The notes beneath the pieces were generated by a model. The model searched no databases, was not told the origin of the DNA, and saw only the letters and a list, made by a program, of their open reading frames with translations. DNA of 64,000 nucleotides from Halomonas korlensis (GTDB lineage Bacteria > Pseudomonadota > Gammaproteobacteria > Pseudomonadales > Halomonadaceae), in NCBI RefSeq assembly GCF_900116705.1, contig NZ_FPBP01000004.1, forward strand, positions 186,001 to 250,000, given 5' to 3'. The position numbers were made by a program, and so were the translations under genes. Positions within the stretch are counted from its first letter, which is position 1. The number at the start of each line of letters is the position of its first letter. Positions 32,971 through 41,164 of the stretch are shown here, piece by piece.

Positions 32971-32995
32971 GACCCCCTGGCGATACCAGGGGGTC
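32971..32995 (+). terminator. rho-independent terminator after tatC
   Basis: GACCCCCTGG and CCAGGGGGTC form a perfect 10-bp stem with a 5-base loop (CGATA), then TTTGC. It lies 32 bases after the tatC stop. Confidence 0.85.
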
Positions 32996-33051
32996 TTTGC
33001 TGATGACAGCAGTCAACCGCTACCGAGAGGCGTCCCGCAGATGGGAAAGGA

Positions 33052-33714
33052 CTAAAGGTCCATCATCTCGTCGAGTCGATCGACCAGCTTGAAGATGCCC
33101 GTCGCTGCCTCGCTGATTCGTGTTGCCAGCATGTAGGCCGGCGTGGTCACGACTCGGTTCTCGAAATCGACCACGATATCCTCGACGCCACAGCCACGAT
33201 GCAATCCCCCCATCGCGCTGATCACACCGGAGACGCCGGGGTCATGCCCAACGGTTACGGCTATGCCTTGCCCAAGCAGGCGCGGCACCATGACCGGGCT
33301 AATGCACATCAGCCCGATCGGCTTGCGTGATTCCCGGAATCCTTCGAGCGCCTCTATCAGCTCGCCAAGCACCACCATGTCACTGCCGGCCTCGGCGAAG
33401 GTCGACAGGTTCTTGGCGGCCCCGAACCCTCCGGGCAGAATCACCGCATCGAACTCGTCGGCCTCGAGATCGCTCAATGGCGATATCTCGCCGCGTGCCA
33501 GGCGAGCGGACTCGACCAGTACGTTGCGGGTTTCATCCGGGGCCACTTCACCACTGCGATGATCGATGACGTGATGCTGGGCGATATCGGGAGCGAAACA
33601 GCGATAGCCGATGCCCAACTGGTCCAGCCGCAGCAGCGTCAACGTGGTCTCGTAGATCTCCGAGCCATCGAACACGCCGCAGCCCGAGAGGATGACTGCT
33701 ACCTGCTTGCTCAT
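33052..33714 (-). CDS. elbB: ElbB-type DJ-1/PfpI family protein (glyoxalase)
   Basis: A 220-residue protein of the DJ-1/PfpI superfamily, closest to E. coli ElbB, which has weak glyoxalase activity and was linked to isoprenoid synthesis. VAVILSGCGVFDGSEIYE is the family N-terminus. The nucleophile-elbow cysteine sits in IGLMCISPVM and the partner Glu in DGSE. GGAGAAGG before the ATG fixes the start. It is divergent from hemB. The in vivo substrate is unclear. Confidence 0.88.
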   Translation of the reverse strand: MSKQVAVILSGCGVFDGSEIYETTLTLLRLDQLGIGYRCFAPDIAQHHVIDHRSGEVAPDETRNVLVESARLARGEISPLSDLEADEFDAVILPGGFGAAKNLSTFAEAGSDMVVLGELIEALEGFRESRKPIGLMCISPVMVPRLLGQGIAVTVGHDPGVSGVISAMGGLHRGCGVEDIVVDFENRVVTTPAYMLATRISEAATGIFKLVDRLDEMMDL

Positions 33715-33810
33715 GCCCTTCTCCTTGAAAACCTGCCCCCGCCCCTTGGCAGGACCGATGAATCGAACCCATCACTCTAGTCAGTCCTCTCTGGCACGAC
33801 AAGACACAGC

Positions 33811-33838
33811 TTCCGACGCCGGACCACCCTGATATACT
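33811..33838 (+). promoter_or_regulatory. candidate promoter for hemB
   Basis: TTCCGA, a 16-base spacer and TATACT (33833-33838), about 91 bases before the hemB start. Good -10, weak -35. Confidence 0.35.
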
Positions 33839-33908
33839 CGATGACAACAACGCCACGTTCATCGAAACGTCATCTTCGTTTGTCAGACTGCATGGCAGGC
33901 GGGATTGA

Positions 33909-34937
<1,029 letters not shown>

Positions 34938-34993
34938 ACGAGGGGCGCGACGGCACAAGCGCAAGGCCCCTTCCACCGCGACAAGGAATCAGC

Positions 34994-37213
34994 ATGGAAG
35001 ACTCGCGCAGCCCCGAGCAGCGGGCCACCCCCGATAACCCCTTGCCGGTCGAGTCGCTGGCCGGCGAAACGGCCAGTGAACAGCCGGCGCCGCGGCTGAA
35101 TCAGACTCGTGCCGGCATCAAGCCCAAGGCGATTCCTGACCCCGAGGCCGACCTTGCTGACCCGGGGCTGTATTTCAATCGCGAGCTCTCCCAGCTGCAG
35201 TTCAATATCCGGGTTCTCGAGCAGGCCCTCGACGAGGCGCACCCGCTGCTCAACCGGCTGATGTTCCTGCTGATCTTTTCCTCCAACATGGATGAATTCT
35301 TCGAGATCCGCGTGGCCGGTCTCAAGAATCAGGTCGCCCTGGGCGACGAATCAACCGGCGCCGACGGCCGCTCGCCTCGCTCGGTGCTCACCGAAATCGG
35401 CCAGGCGGCTCACCGACAGGTCGCGCGTCAGTACCGGATTCTCAACGAAGTGCTGATTCCCGCTCTGGAAAGCCAGGGCCTGCGCTTCCGTCGCCGTACC
35501 CAGTGGACCGCGGCGCAGCATGCCTGGGCAAGCGAGTATTTCGCGGCAGAGATCATGCCGGTGATCAGTCCGATTGGACTCGACCCGTCCCACCCCTTCC
35601 CCCGGCTGGTCAACAAGAGCCTGAACTTTATCGTTCAGCTGGAAGGCAAGGACGCCTTCGGGCGCGAAGGGGGGCTGGCAATCCTGCCGGCACCGCGTTC
35701 ACTGCCGCGAGTGATCGCGCTACCCGATGCGCTTTGCGAGTCCGGCTTCACAGAGTATGTCTTTCTCTCGTCGATGATCCATGCCCATGCCGGTGAGGTG
35801 TTTCCGGGCATGGAGGTACGCGGCTGCTACCAGTTCCGACTGACGCGCAACGCTGATTTCTCGGTGGACCCGGAGGAAGTCTCCGACCTCGCCTCCGCCC
35901 TGCGTGGCGAACTGCTGGCGCGTCGCTATGGCAGTGGCGTTCGCCTCGAGGTGGCAAGCAACTGTCCCGACGAGTTGGCAGACTTCCTGCTCGGGCAGTT
36001 CGCCCTCGACGAGGCCGATCTCTACCGCGTCGACGGGCCGGTCAACCTCACCCGCATGATGTCGGTGCTCGGCGATGTCGACCGGCCCGAACTGCTCTAC
36101 CGCTCCTTCACCCCGGGAGTACCCAAGGTATTGGTTCGCCACGACAGCCTGTTTGCCGCCATCGCCACCGGCGACATCCTGCTGCACCATCCCTTCCAGA
36201 CGTTCGCCCCGGTGGAAGAGCTGATGCGCGAGGCGGCCCGCGATCCGAACGTGCTGGCCATCAAGCAGACCCTCTACCGCACCGGCGCCGACTCGCCGAT
36301 CGTCAACGCCCTGGCGGATGCGGCGGGTAACGGCAAGGAAGTCACGGTGGTAATCGAGCTGCGCGCGCGCTTCGACGAGGCCGATAACCTCGCGCTTGCC
36401 TCGCGTCTGCAGGAGGCCGGTGCCATCGTCATCTACGGCGTGATGGCCTACAAGACCCACGCCAAGATGATGCATATCGTGCGGCGCGAGCGGGGCAAGC
36501 TGCGCCATTATGCCCATCTGGGTACCGGCAATTACCACTCCAAGACGGCGAAACTCTACACCGACTACAGCCTGCTCACCGCGCGGCCAGGACTATGCGA
36601 AGACGTCCATCGCGTCTTTCAGCAGCTCTCGGGAATGGGCCGGGCCCGGCAGATCGAGACGCTGCTGCACGCGCCCTTTACCCTCCACGAGCGGCTGATG
36701 GGCATGATCGAACGAGAAGCCGAACATGCGCGCCAGGGCAAGCGTGCCCACCTGATCATCAAGTGCAATGCACTGACCGAGCCGCGGCTGATCCAGGCGC
36801 TCTACCACGCCTCGCGAGCCGGGGTCGAATGCGACCTGATCATCCGCGGCATGTGCTGCCTGCGTCCGGGACTGCCGGGTATCTCGGAGAATATCCGCGT
36901 ACGCTCGGTGATTGGGCGCTTCCTGGAACATACCCGGGTGTTCCACTTCCGCAATGACGGCAAGCCCGAGACCTGGTGTTCGAGCGCCGACTTCATGGCC
37001 CGCAACATGTTCCATCGCGTGGAAACCTGCTTTCCCTTGCTGGAGAAAAAGATCGCCGCCCGCGTGCGCAAGGATCTCGAGACCTATCTGGTCGACAACT
37101 GCCAGAGCTGGCGGCTGCAGCCCGACGGCCACTACGTCAAGCAGCAGCCCGGCGACGCCGACGCGATCAGTGCTCAGGAAACCCTGCTCTACGCTTACGC
37201 CGCCCGCGCCTGA
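34994..37213 (+). CDS. ppk1: polyphosphate kinase 1
   Basis: Makes inorganic polyphosphate from ATP. Started at 34994 (AAGGA six bases upstream) it has 739 residues. The first 60 residues are a Pro/Ala-rich extension. FNRELSQLQFNIRVLEQA opens the N-domain, and the phospholipase-D-like catalytic domains hold His489 (YKTHAKMM, the phosphorylated His) and His508 (YAHLGTGNYHSKTAKLYTDY). In Pseudomonas ppk lies tail-to-tail with ppx. Here its convergent neighbour is the DUF3087 gene, only 10 bases away, and ppx is 7 kb off in the same direction. Confidence 0.96.
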   Translation: MEDSRSPEQRATPDNPLPVESLAGETASEQPAPRLNQTRAGIKPKAIPDPEADLADPGLYFNRELSQLQFNIRVLEQALDEAHPLLNRLMFLLIFSSNMDEFFEIRVAGLKNQVALGDESTGADGRSPRSVLTEIGQAAHRQVARQYRILNEVLIPALESQGLRFRRRTQWTAAQHAWASEYFAAEIMPVISPIGLDPSHPFPRLVNKSLNFIVQLEGKDAFGREGGLAILPAPRSLPRVIALPDALCESGFTEYVFLSSMIHAHAGEVFPGMEVRGCYQFRLTRNADFSVDPEEVSDLASALRGELLARRYGSGVRLEVASNCPDELADFLLGQFALDEADLYRVDGPVNLTRMMSVLGDVDRPELLYRSFTPGVPKVLVRHDSLFAAIATGDILLHHPFQTFAPVEELMREAARDPNVLAIKQTLYRTGADSPIVNALADAAGNGKEVTVVIELRARFDEADNLALASRLQEAGAIVIYGVMAYKTHAKMMHIVRRERGKLRHYAHLGTGNYHSKTAKLYTDYSLLTARPGLCEDVHRVFQQLSGMGRARQIETLLHAPFTLHERLMGMIEREAEHARQGKRAHLIIKCNALTEPRLIQALYHASRAGVECDLIIRGMCCLRPGLPGISENIRVRSVIGRFLEHTRVFHFRNDGKPETWCSSADFMARNMFHRVETCFPLLEKKIAARVRKDLETYLVDNCQSWRLQPDGHYVKQQPGDADAISAQETLLYAYAARA

Positions 37214-37223
37214 CGCCGCGCCG

Positions 37224-37736
37224 TCATCCCTTGCGGAAGGCGGCGAGGTCCTGGGGGTCGAGCCCCTCCACCCGTTCGGGCAGGCCACGCTCCCGGCGGG
37301 CCTTACGAACCACCTCGCGCTCGGCGAGCAGCTCGGCATCGTCGTCCATCGTTCGCCCGTTAAGCTCGGCGAGCTGCGCCATGCCTTGGTGGTAGAAAGC
37401 CAGCAGCGCCAGGGCGGTCTCGTTGCCCTCGCCCATGCCGCGGCGCAGCGCCGGCAAATAGGCGCTGACCCGTGACAAGTGATGCTTGAGCTGCCAGACA
37501 TAGCGCATCTCGCGCATCCAGGGACGCTCGCGCAATACCGCGAACACCAGACTGGTAGCCACCAGGCCCAGCAGCACGCCCAGCACGTTCCACCAGAACC
37601 CGCCCTCGAAGATAGCCGTCAGCAGCTGCGAGAACACCAGCCCGAACACGATCAGCTGGGCGGCCATGGCCACACTGATGATTTTTGCCTTGCGGCGATA
37701 GTGCTCGGGGTCGTGCTCCTCGAAATGAAACGGCAT
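37224..37736 (-). CDS. DUF3087 family membrane protein
   Basis: A 170-residue protein starting at MPFHFEEHDPEHYRRKAK. It has two membrane spans (about residues 20-41 and 47-66: QLIVFGLVFSQLLTAIF and VLGVLLGLVATSLVFAVL), then a cytoplasmic helical region with WQLKHHLSRV and LAFYHQGMAQLAEL. This pattern matches the DUF3087 family found beside hemB/ppk in pseudomonads, as far as I recall. No function is known. An upstream in-frame start (37802) is less likely because AGGAG lies before 37736. No terminator separates it from the convergent ppk1. Confidence 0.7.
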   Translation of the reverse strand: MPFHFEEHDPEHYRRKAKIISVAMAAQLIVFGLVFSQLLTAIFEGGFWWNVLGVLLGLVATSLVFAVLRERPWMREMRYVWQLKHHLSRVSAYLPALRRGMGEGNETALALLAFYHQGMAQLAELNGRTMDDDAELLAEREVVRKARRERGLPERVEGLDPQDLAAFRKG

Positions 37737-37871
37737 CGGTACGGTCTCTCCTCTCGTGAGCGCCCCTGTGCAGACCCTGAAGCAGGTTCTGAGCCAAGCC
37801 ATGAGCGCTCAAGCACGTGGCGGGCAATGCCGGGATTATCCCCATATTCGACACCGGGGTACAGGCAGCCG

Positions 37872-38951
37872 CTAGCGCAGGCGCTGTGCCGCGGTCAGCA
37901 ACAGGTCGGCGGTGGCCTCCCACCCGAGGCAGGCATCGGTGACCGACACTCCGTAACGCCGCTGGCCGAGAACGAGCGGCTGCTTGCCTTCATGGAGATG
38001 GCTCTCGATCATCAGGCCGCACAGGGCCGTCTGCCCCGCCAGACGCTGGGCCAGCACGTCGCGCAGCACCTCGCCCTGACGGCGGTGGTCCTTGCGCGCA
38101 TTGGCATGGCTGCAATCGACCATCAGCCGTGGGGGCAGCCCCGCCGACTCCAGGGCGTGCCGCGCGCGGCTCACGTGATCCGCCTGGTAATTGGGCTCGC
38201 CGTGGCCGCCCCGCAACACCAGGTGCGTATGCCGGTTGCCCGCCGTGTCGTGAACCGTCGGCCGCCCCTCGGCGTCGAGGCCGAAGTGACCATGAGGATG
38301 GCCCGCGGCACTGATCGCATCCAGCGCCACGCCGATGTCGCCGTTGGTGGCGTTCTTGAACCCCACCACGGCCTCGAGACCGCTCGCAAGCTCACGATGC
38401 AACTGTGATTCGGTGGTACGGGCACCGATCGCTACCCAGGCGAGCAGGTCATCGAGGTAGGGTGCCAGCATCGGCTGCAGCAACTCGGTGGCCACGGGCA
38501 GGCCGAGCTCTGCGATGTCGTGCATCAGTTGGCGGGCGAGGCGGATACCGCGGGCCATGTCGCCACGGCCGTCCAGGTCGGGGTCATAGGCGAGCCCCTT
38601 CCAGCCCACAGTAGTGCGAGGCTTCTCGACATAGACCCGCATTACGATCAACAACCGATCCTCGACCTGCGTCGCCAGCTCAGCCAGGCGACGGGCATAC
38701 TCCAGGGCAGCCGCGGGGTCGTCGACGGAGCAAGGGCCAACGACCACCAGCAGACGGTCGTCGCGTCCATCGAGAATACCGCGGATCGCCTGACGCTGGC
38801 GGGCGATACACGCCGCGAGCTCGGGTGACACGGGCCGAGCGCGAGAAAGCTCGCCCGGCGTCGGCAGCCTGCGCGTAGGCGCCACGGCAGGCTCAGATAA
38901 AGGGGCGGTTAACGGGGCAGTTAACGGGGCGGTGGCAAGCGAGGCAGTCAT
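37872..38951 (-). CDS. aroG: DAHP synthase, first enzyme of the shikimate pathway
   Basis: Condenses phosphoenolpyruvate and erythrose-4-phosphate to DAHP. The 359-residue type-I enzyme contains LLVVVGPCSVDDP, MRVYVEKPRTTVGWKGL (PEP binding), GARTTESQLHRELASG, GFKNATNGD, LRGG and VDCSHAN(A)RK (metal and substrate residues). The start at 38951 has CGGAG eight bases upstream, giving MTASLATAPL; the first residues carry a 4-residue tandem repeat. Upstream lie two short aromatic-rich frames and hairpins that look like an attenuator, so the gene is probably regulated by aromatic amino-acid supply. I cannot tell by eye which aromatic acid inhibits the enzyme. Confidence 0.93.
   Translation of the reverse strand: MTASLATAPLTAPLTAPLSEPAVAPTRRLPTPGELSRARPVSPELAACIARQRQAIRGILDGRDDRLLVVVGPCSVDDPAAALEYARRLAELATQVEDRLLIVMRVYVEKPRTTVGWKGLAYDPDLDGRGDMARGIRLARQLMHDIAELGLPVATELLQPMLAPYLDDLLAWVAIGARTTESQLHRELASGLEAVVGFKNATNGDIGVALDAISAAGHPHGHFGLDAEGRPTVHDTAGNRHTHLVLRGGHGEPNYQADHVSRARHALESAGLPPRLMVDCSHANARKDHRRQGEVLRDVLAQRLAGQTALCGLMIESHLHEGKQPLVLGQRRYGVSVTDACLGWEATADLLLTAAQRLR
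38902..38934 (-). repeat. 12-bp tandem repeat in the aroG N-terminus
   Basis: Two full units (GGGGCGGTTAAC, GGGGCAGTTAAC) and a partial third, encoding an in-frame Thr-Ala-Pro-Leu repeat ahead of the DAHP-synthase fold. Its copy number may vary between strains without breaking the frame. Confidence 0.7.
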
Positions 38952-38955
38952 CGAA

Positions 38956-39114
38956 TCAACTCCGTGAAGAAGGCAGGCATCGTAGCGTCTGGTCGCCACC
39001 GCTGGCGTCACGGTCGAAGGTGGCACGTTGAACCGACCGCAGCTCGCTAAATCGCCAATAGCCGTCATAGCCCGCGAAGCCCCGAGTCAGGCGGATGGCG
39101 ATGGATGCGGTCAT
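38956..39114 (-). CDS. small ORF 2 upstream of aroG, candidate leader/coupling peptide
   Basis: A 52-codon frame starting ATG at 39114 with an excellent ribosome site (AGGAG seven bases upstream) and ending TGA four bases before the aroG ATG. Residues 13-22 (FAGYDGYWRF) hold five aromatic residues, and the bases of GGC TAT TGG CGA TTT AGC nearly repeat those in small ORF 1. The aroG ribosome site lies inside its end, so its translation would influence aroG initiation. It has no membrane span or known motif. It could be a second leader peptide or a real small protein; I favour a regulatory role. Confidence 0.45.
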   Translation of the reverse strand: MTASIAIRLTRGFAGYDGYWRFSELRSVQRATFDRDASGGDQTLRCLPSSRS

Positions 39115-39153
39115 GGTCTCTCTCCTGGCTGTCATATCAGGTGGTGTGAAACG

Positions 39154-39189
39154 CAGAACCCCGGGCGGGGCTGCCGTCCGGGGGTTCTG
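39154..39189 (-). terminator. candidate attenuator hairpin upstream of aroG
   Basis: CAGAACCCC pairs with GGGGTTCTG (9 bp). A further 6-bp inner stem with one G-U pair and a one-base bulge gives a long stem with a 5-base loop. On the minus strand it is followed by CGTTTCACACC, a short U-run. It sits between small ORF 1 and small ORF 2, where an attenuator terminator would be expected. Confidence 0.5.
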
Positions 39190-39193
39190 TGGA

Positions 39194-39218
39194 GAGGCAA
39201 CCCGGCTGGGCGTGCCTC
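39194..39218 (-). promoter_or_regulatory. pre-terminator hairpin upstream of aroG
   Basis: GAGGCA and TGCCTC form a 6-bp stem, with an inner CCC/GGG stem possible. Its 39209-39216 part is also perfectly complementary over eight bases to 39268-39275, just after the aromatic codons of small ORF 1. Two alternative folds are therefore possible, as in amino-acid attenuators. Confidence 0.4.
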
Positions 39219-39251
39219 GTGGCGATGTCGCTGGTCTCTAGGGGGAGTGGG

Positions 39252-39401
39252 TCAGGACATGGCCTCCGGCACGCCGGTGCTAAACCAATAGCCAAAGCCA
39301 TATACAAACCCATAGCGACGACCCGCGACGCCGGCACCACAGAACGACGCCGCCCCATGGGCAGCTGACTCGTGGTATGGCGTGTAACGCGTCGGGGTCA
39401 T
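39252..39401 (-). CDS. candidate aromatic leader peptide (small ORF 1) upstream of aroG
   Basis: A 49-codon frame starting ATG at 39401 with AGGAA six bases upstream and ending TGA at 39252. Residues 30-40 read YGFVYGFGYWF: three Tyr, three Phe and one Trp in eleven codons, all but the Trp using the TAT/TTT forms that are less common in this GC-rich window. No DAHP-synthase or other domain is present. Followed by two hairpins and then aroG, it fits a leader peptide where ribosome stalling senses charged tRNA-Tyr, tRNA-Phe and tRNA-Trp. The promoter is not clear; an AT-rich stretch lies at 39402-39445. Confidence 0.55.
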   Translation of the reverse strand: MTPTRYTPYHESAAHGAASFCGAGVAGRRYGFVYGFGYWFSTGVPEAMS

Positions 39402-39453
39402 TATCCGTTCCTGTTACCTAATGCTTTTGTGTCATTAACAATATCGTGCCGTT

Positions 39454-39478
39454 GCGGCCGTTGAAACGCAAGGGCCGC
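39454..39478 (-). terminator. weak hairpin after the small membrane protein gene
   Basis: GCGGCC and GGCCGC with a 13-base loop, eight bases past the stop of the small membrane protein. No U-run follows on the minus strand, so termination is doubtful. It may separate the ubiD-fre-folM unit from the aroG leader. Confidence 0.3.
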
Positions 39479-39486
39479 CTTTATGC

Positions 39487-39615
39487 TCAGCCGGTAAAAA
39501 TCTGCACGATGCCGATGGTCACGGGCAGAGCGCTCATGCCCACCAGCACCACCAGGCCCAGCACCACGGAGAGCAGACCGCTCCCATCCGGTACGTTCTC
39601 GTCGTGTCCTGCCAT
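39487..39615 (-). CDS. small single-span membrane protein (42 aa), hypothetical
   Basis: A short frame starting ATG at 39615 with AGGA seven to eight bases upstream, 41 bases after folM and in the same direction. The 42 residues have a charged N-terminus (MAGHDENVPDG) and one long hydrophobic span (about 13-40: LLSVVLGLVVLVGMSALPVT and on). It should be an inner-membrane microprotein. I do not recognise the family. The position at the end of ubiD-fre-folM suggests co-transcription; no function can be assigned. Confidence 0.55.
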   Translation of the reverse strand: MAGHDENVPDGSGLLSVVLGLVVLVGMSALPVTIGIVQIFTG

Positions 39616-39656
39616 CTCGATGTCCTCTCGGGGGGAATGTTCACGATGTCGCTATT

Positions 39657-40370
39657 CTAGCGAAGATGCCGCCCGCCATCGACCGGCAGCGTCACCCCGG
39701 TCACGTACCGGTTGTCGAGCAGATAACGCAGGCTCTGGTAGATCACCCCTGGGCCCGGCACCATGTCCATGACCGACTTGGCTTTCACCTTCGCGGCATA
39801 GACCTCGTTATCGCCTTCATTGTGCATGATCATTGCAGGAGCGATGGCATTGACCTGAATCGTCGGCGCATACATGGCGGCAAACGACAGGGTCAGATTG
39901 TCGAGGCCGGCCTTGCTGGCGGCATAGGCGGCGTGCTTCTTCGAGCCCTTCTGCACCACATAATCGGTCATGTGAACAATATCGCGGTGCGGCTCGCTGC
40001 AGGCCTCGAGCAGTTCGCGGGCTTGCAGGTTGATCAAGTACGGCGCCAGCATGTGCACCCGGAACAACCGCTCGAAATTGGCACCCGCCTCGCTTCCGCT
40101 GCTGTCCGGCGCCCAGTCGCTGGCGTTGTGGACGATGGCGCGCAGCGACGATGTCTCGGCCTTGAGTCGGGCAATGAAATCGAGAATGCCCGCCTCGCTT
40201 TCGAAATCGGCCTGCAGCGTGACGACGCCACGCTCGCGCAGCGCCTCGAGGGCCGGACGCTCGCGGCGATAGGTGACGATGACCGGGTGGCCATCGTCGC
40301 GCAGGCGTTCGGCGCAGTGACGACCCAGTCGCTGGCCGCCACCGGTGATCAGGACCGGCGAGGCGCTCAT
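39657..40370 (-). CDS. folM: dihydromonapterin reductase FolM (short-chain dehydrogenase)
   Basis: An NADPH-dependent SDR enzyme reducing dihydromonapterin to tetrahydromonapterin (and weakly dihydrofolate). The 237 residues have the nucleotide loop TGGGQRLGRH, the NASDW segment typical of FolM, the catalytic Tyr-x-x-x-Lys (YAASK) and a C-terminal TGVTLPVDGGRHL. In Pseudomonas tetrahydromonapterin is the cofactor of phenylalanine hydroxylase, which gives a loose link to the nearby aromatic-pathway gene aroG. The start overlaps the fre stop by four bases. Confidence 0.88.
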   Translation of the reverse strand: MSASPVLITGGGQRLGRHCAERLRDDGHPVIVTYRRERPALEALRERGVVTLQADFESEAGILDFIARLKAETSSLRAIVHNASDWAPDSSGSEAGANFERLFRVHMLAPYLINLQARELLEACSEPHRDIVHMTDYVVQKGSKKHAAYAASKAGLDNLTLSFAAMYAPTIQVNAIAPAMIMHNEGDNEVYAAKVKAKSVMDMVPGPGVIYQSLRYLLDNRYVTGVTLPVDGGRHLR

Positions 40371-41164
40371 CGGCGGCCCTCCTCCACCTTCGCACCCTTG
40401 CCCACCAGGCTACCGGCGGTGGGCACGATGGGATCCCGGGGCGCATAGGCGAAGACATCGGAAAAGACCCGACTGGCCTTGAGGCCCAGCGAGGCCAGCA
40501 CGTCGACGCAGGCATAGACCATGCCCGGCGAGCCGGAGACATAGACATCGTGGCCCGAGACGTCATCGAGGGTAGTGGCCAGCGCCTGGTCGATCCGCCC
40601 TCGGTGGCTCGTGACACGCTCACCCACGACAGGCGCTTCCGGTGCGACTTCGGTCACGGCGTGAAAGTGGACATTGGCATGCGTCGCGGCCCACTCGAGG
40701 GGCAGGCGCTCGAGATAGAAGTCGCGGCGTTCGCGCGCCGCCCACCATAGATCGATCTCGCGCTGCGGGTCGGCATGCAGCGCCGCCTCGACGATCGCCT
40801 TCATCTGAGAAAAGCCGGTGCCGGCGGCAACCAGCAACAGCGGCCGACGACTGTCCGGGTCGAGCTGGCAGTCACCCCCTGGCAAACGCAGGGTCAGCCG
40901 CTCGGCGACCTGCAATATCTCGCGCAACCGCGCCGAGTTGTCCCGCTCCGGCCAGTGCTGGATATGCAGCTCGATGATGCCGTCGCCGGCATGGGCGTTG
41001 GCGATGGAGAAGGGTACCCAGGTGGTGTCGTCGAGCCGCATCTCCAGATACTGACCCGGTGCATGAGCCACCGCCTGGGGTCGCCCCTCCAGGATGACGC
41101 GAAAGACGTCCGGGGTGAGGTCCTCGACCTCCGCGACCCGGCAGGTCAGGGTCCTTGCCGTCAT
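40367..41164 (-). CDS. fre: NAD(P)H-flavin reductase, FNR family
   Basis: A 265-residue ferredoxin-reductase-fold protein without an iron-sulphur domain. It has a flavin-binding barrel with PGQYLEMRL and WVPFSIANA, then the NAD(P) domain with [29 protein letters not shown] and the [11 protein letters not shown] signature. E. coli Fre, the closest well-known relative, reduces free flavins with NAD(P)H and can supply FMN to the UbiX/UbiD pathway. The gene lies between ubiD and folM with four-base overlaps on both sides, which supports a role in ubiquinone or prenyl-FMN metabolism. The C-terminal extension after VFSDVFAY is longer than in E. coli. Confidence 0.85.
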   Translation of the reverse strand: MTARTLTCRVAEVEDLTPDVFRVILEGRPQAVAHAPGQYLEMRLDDTTWVPFSIANAHAGDGIIELHIQHWPERDNSARLREILQVAERLTLRLPGGDCQLDPDSRRPLLLVAAGTGFSQMKAIVEAALHADPQREIDLWWAARERRDFYLERLPLEWAATHANVHFHAVTEVAPEAPVVGERVTSHRGRIDQALATTLDDVSGHDVYVSGSPGMVYACVDVLASLGLKASRVFSDVFAYAPRDPIVPTAGSLVGKGAKVEEGRR

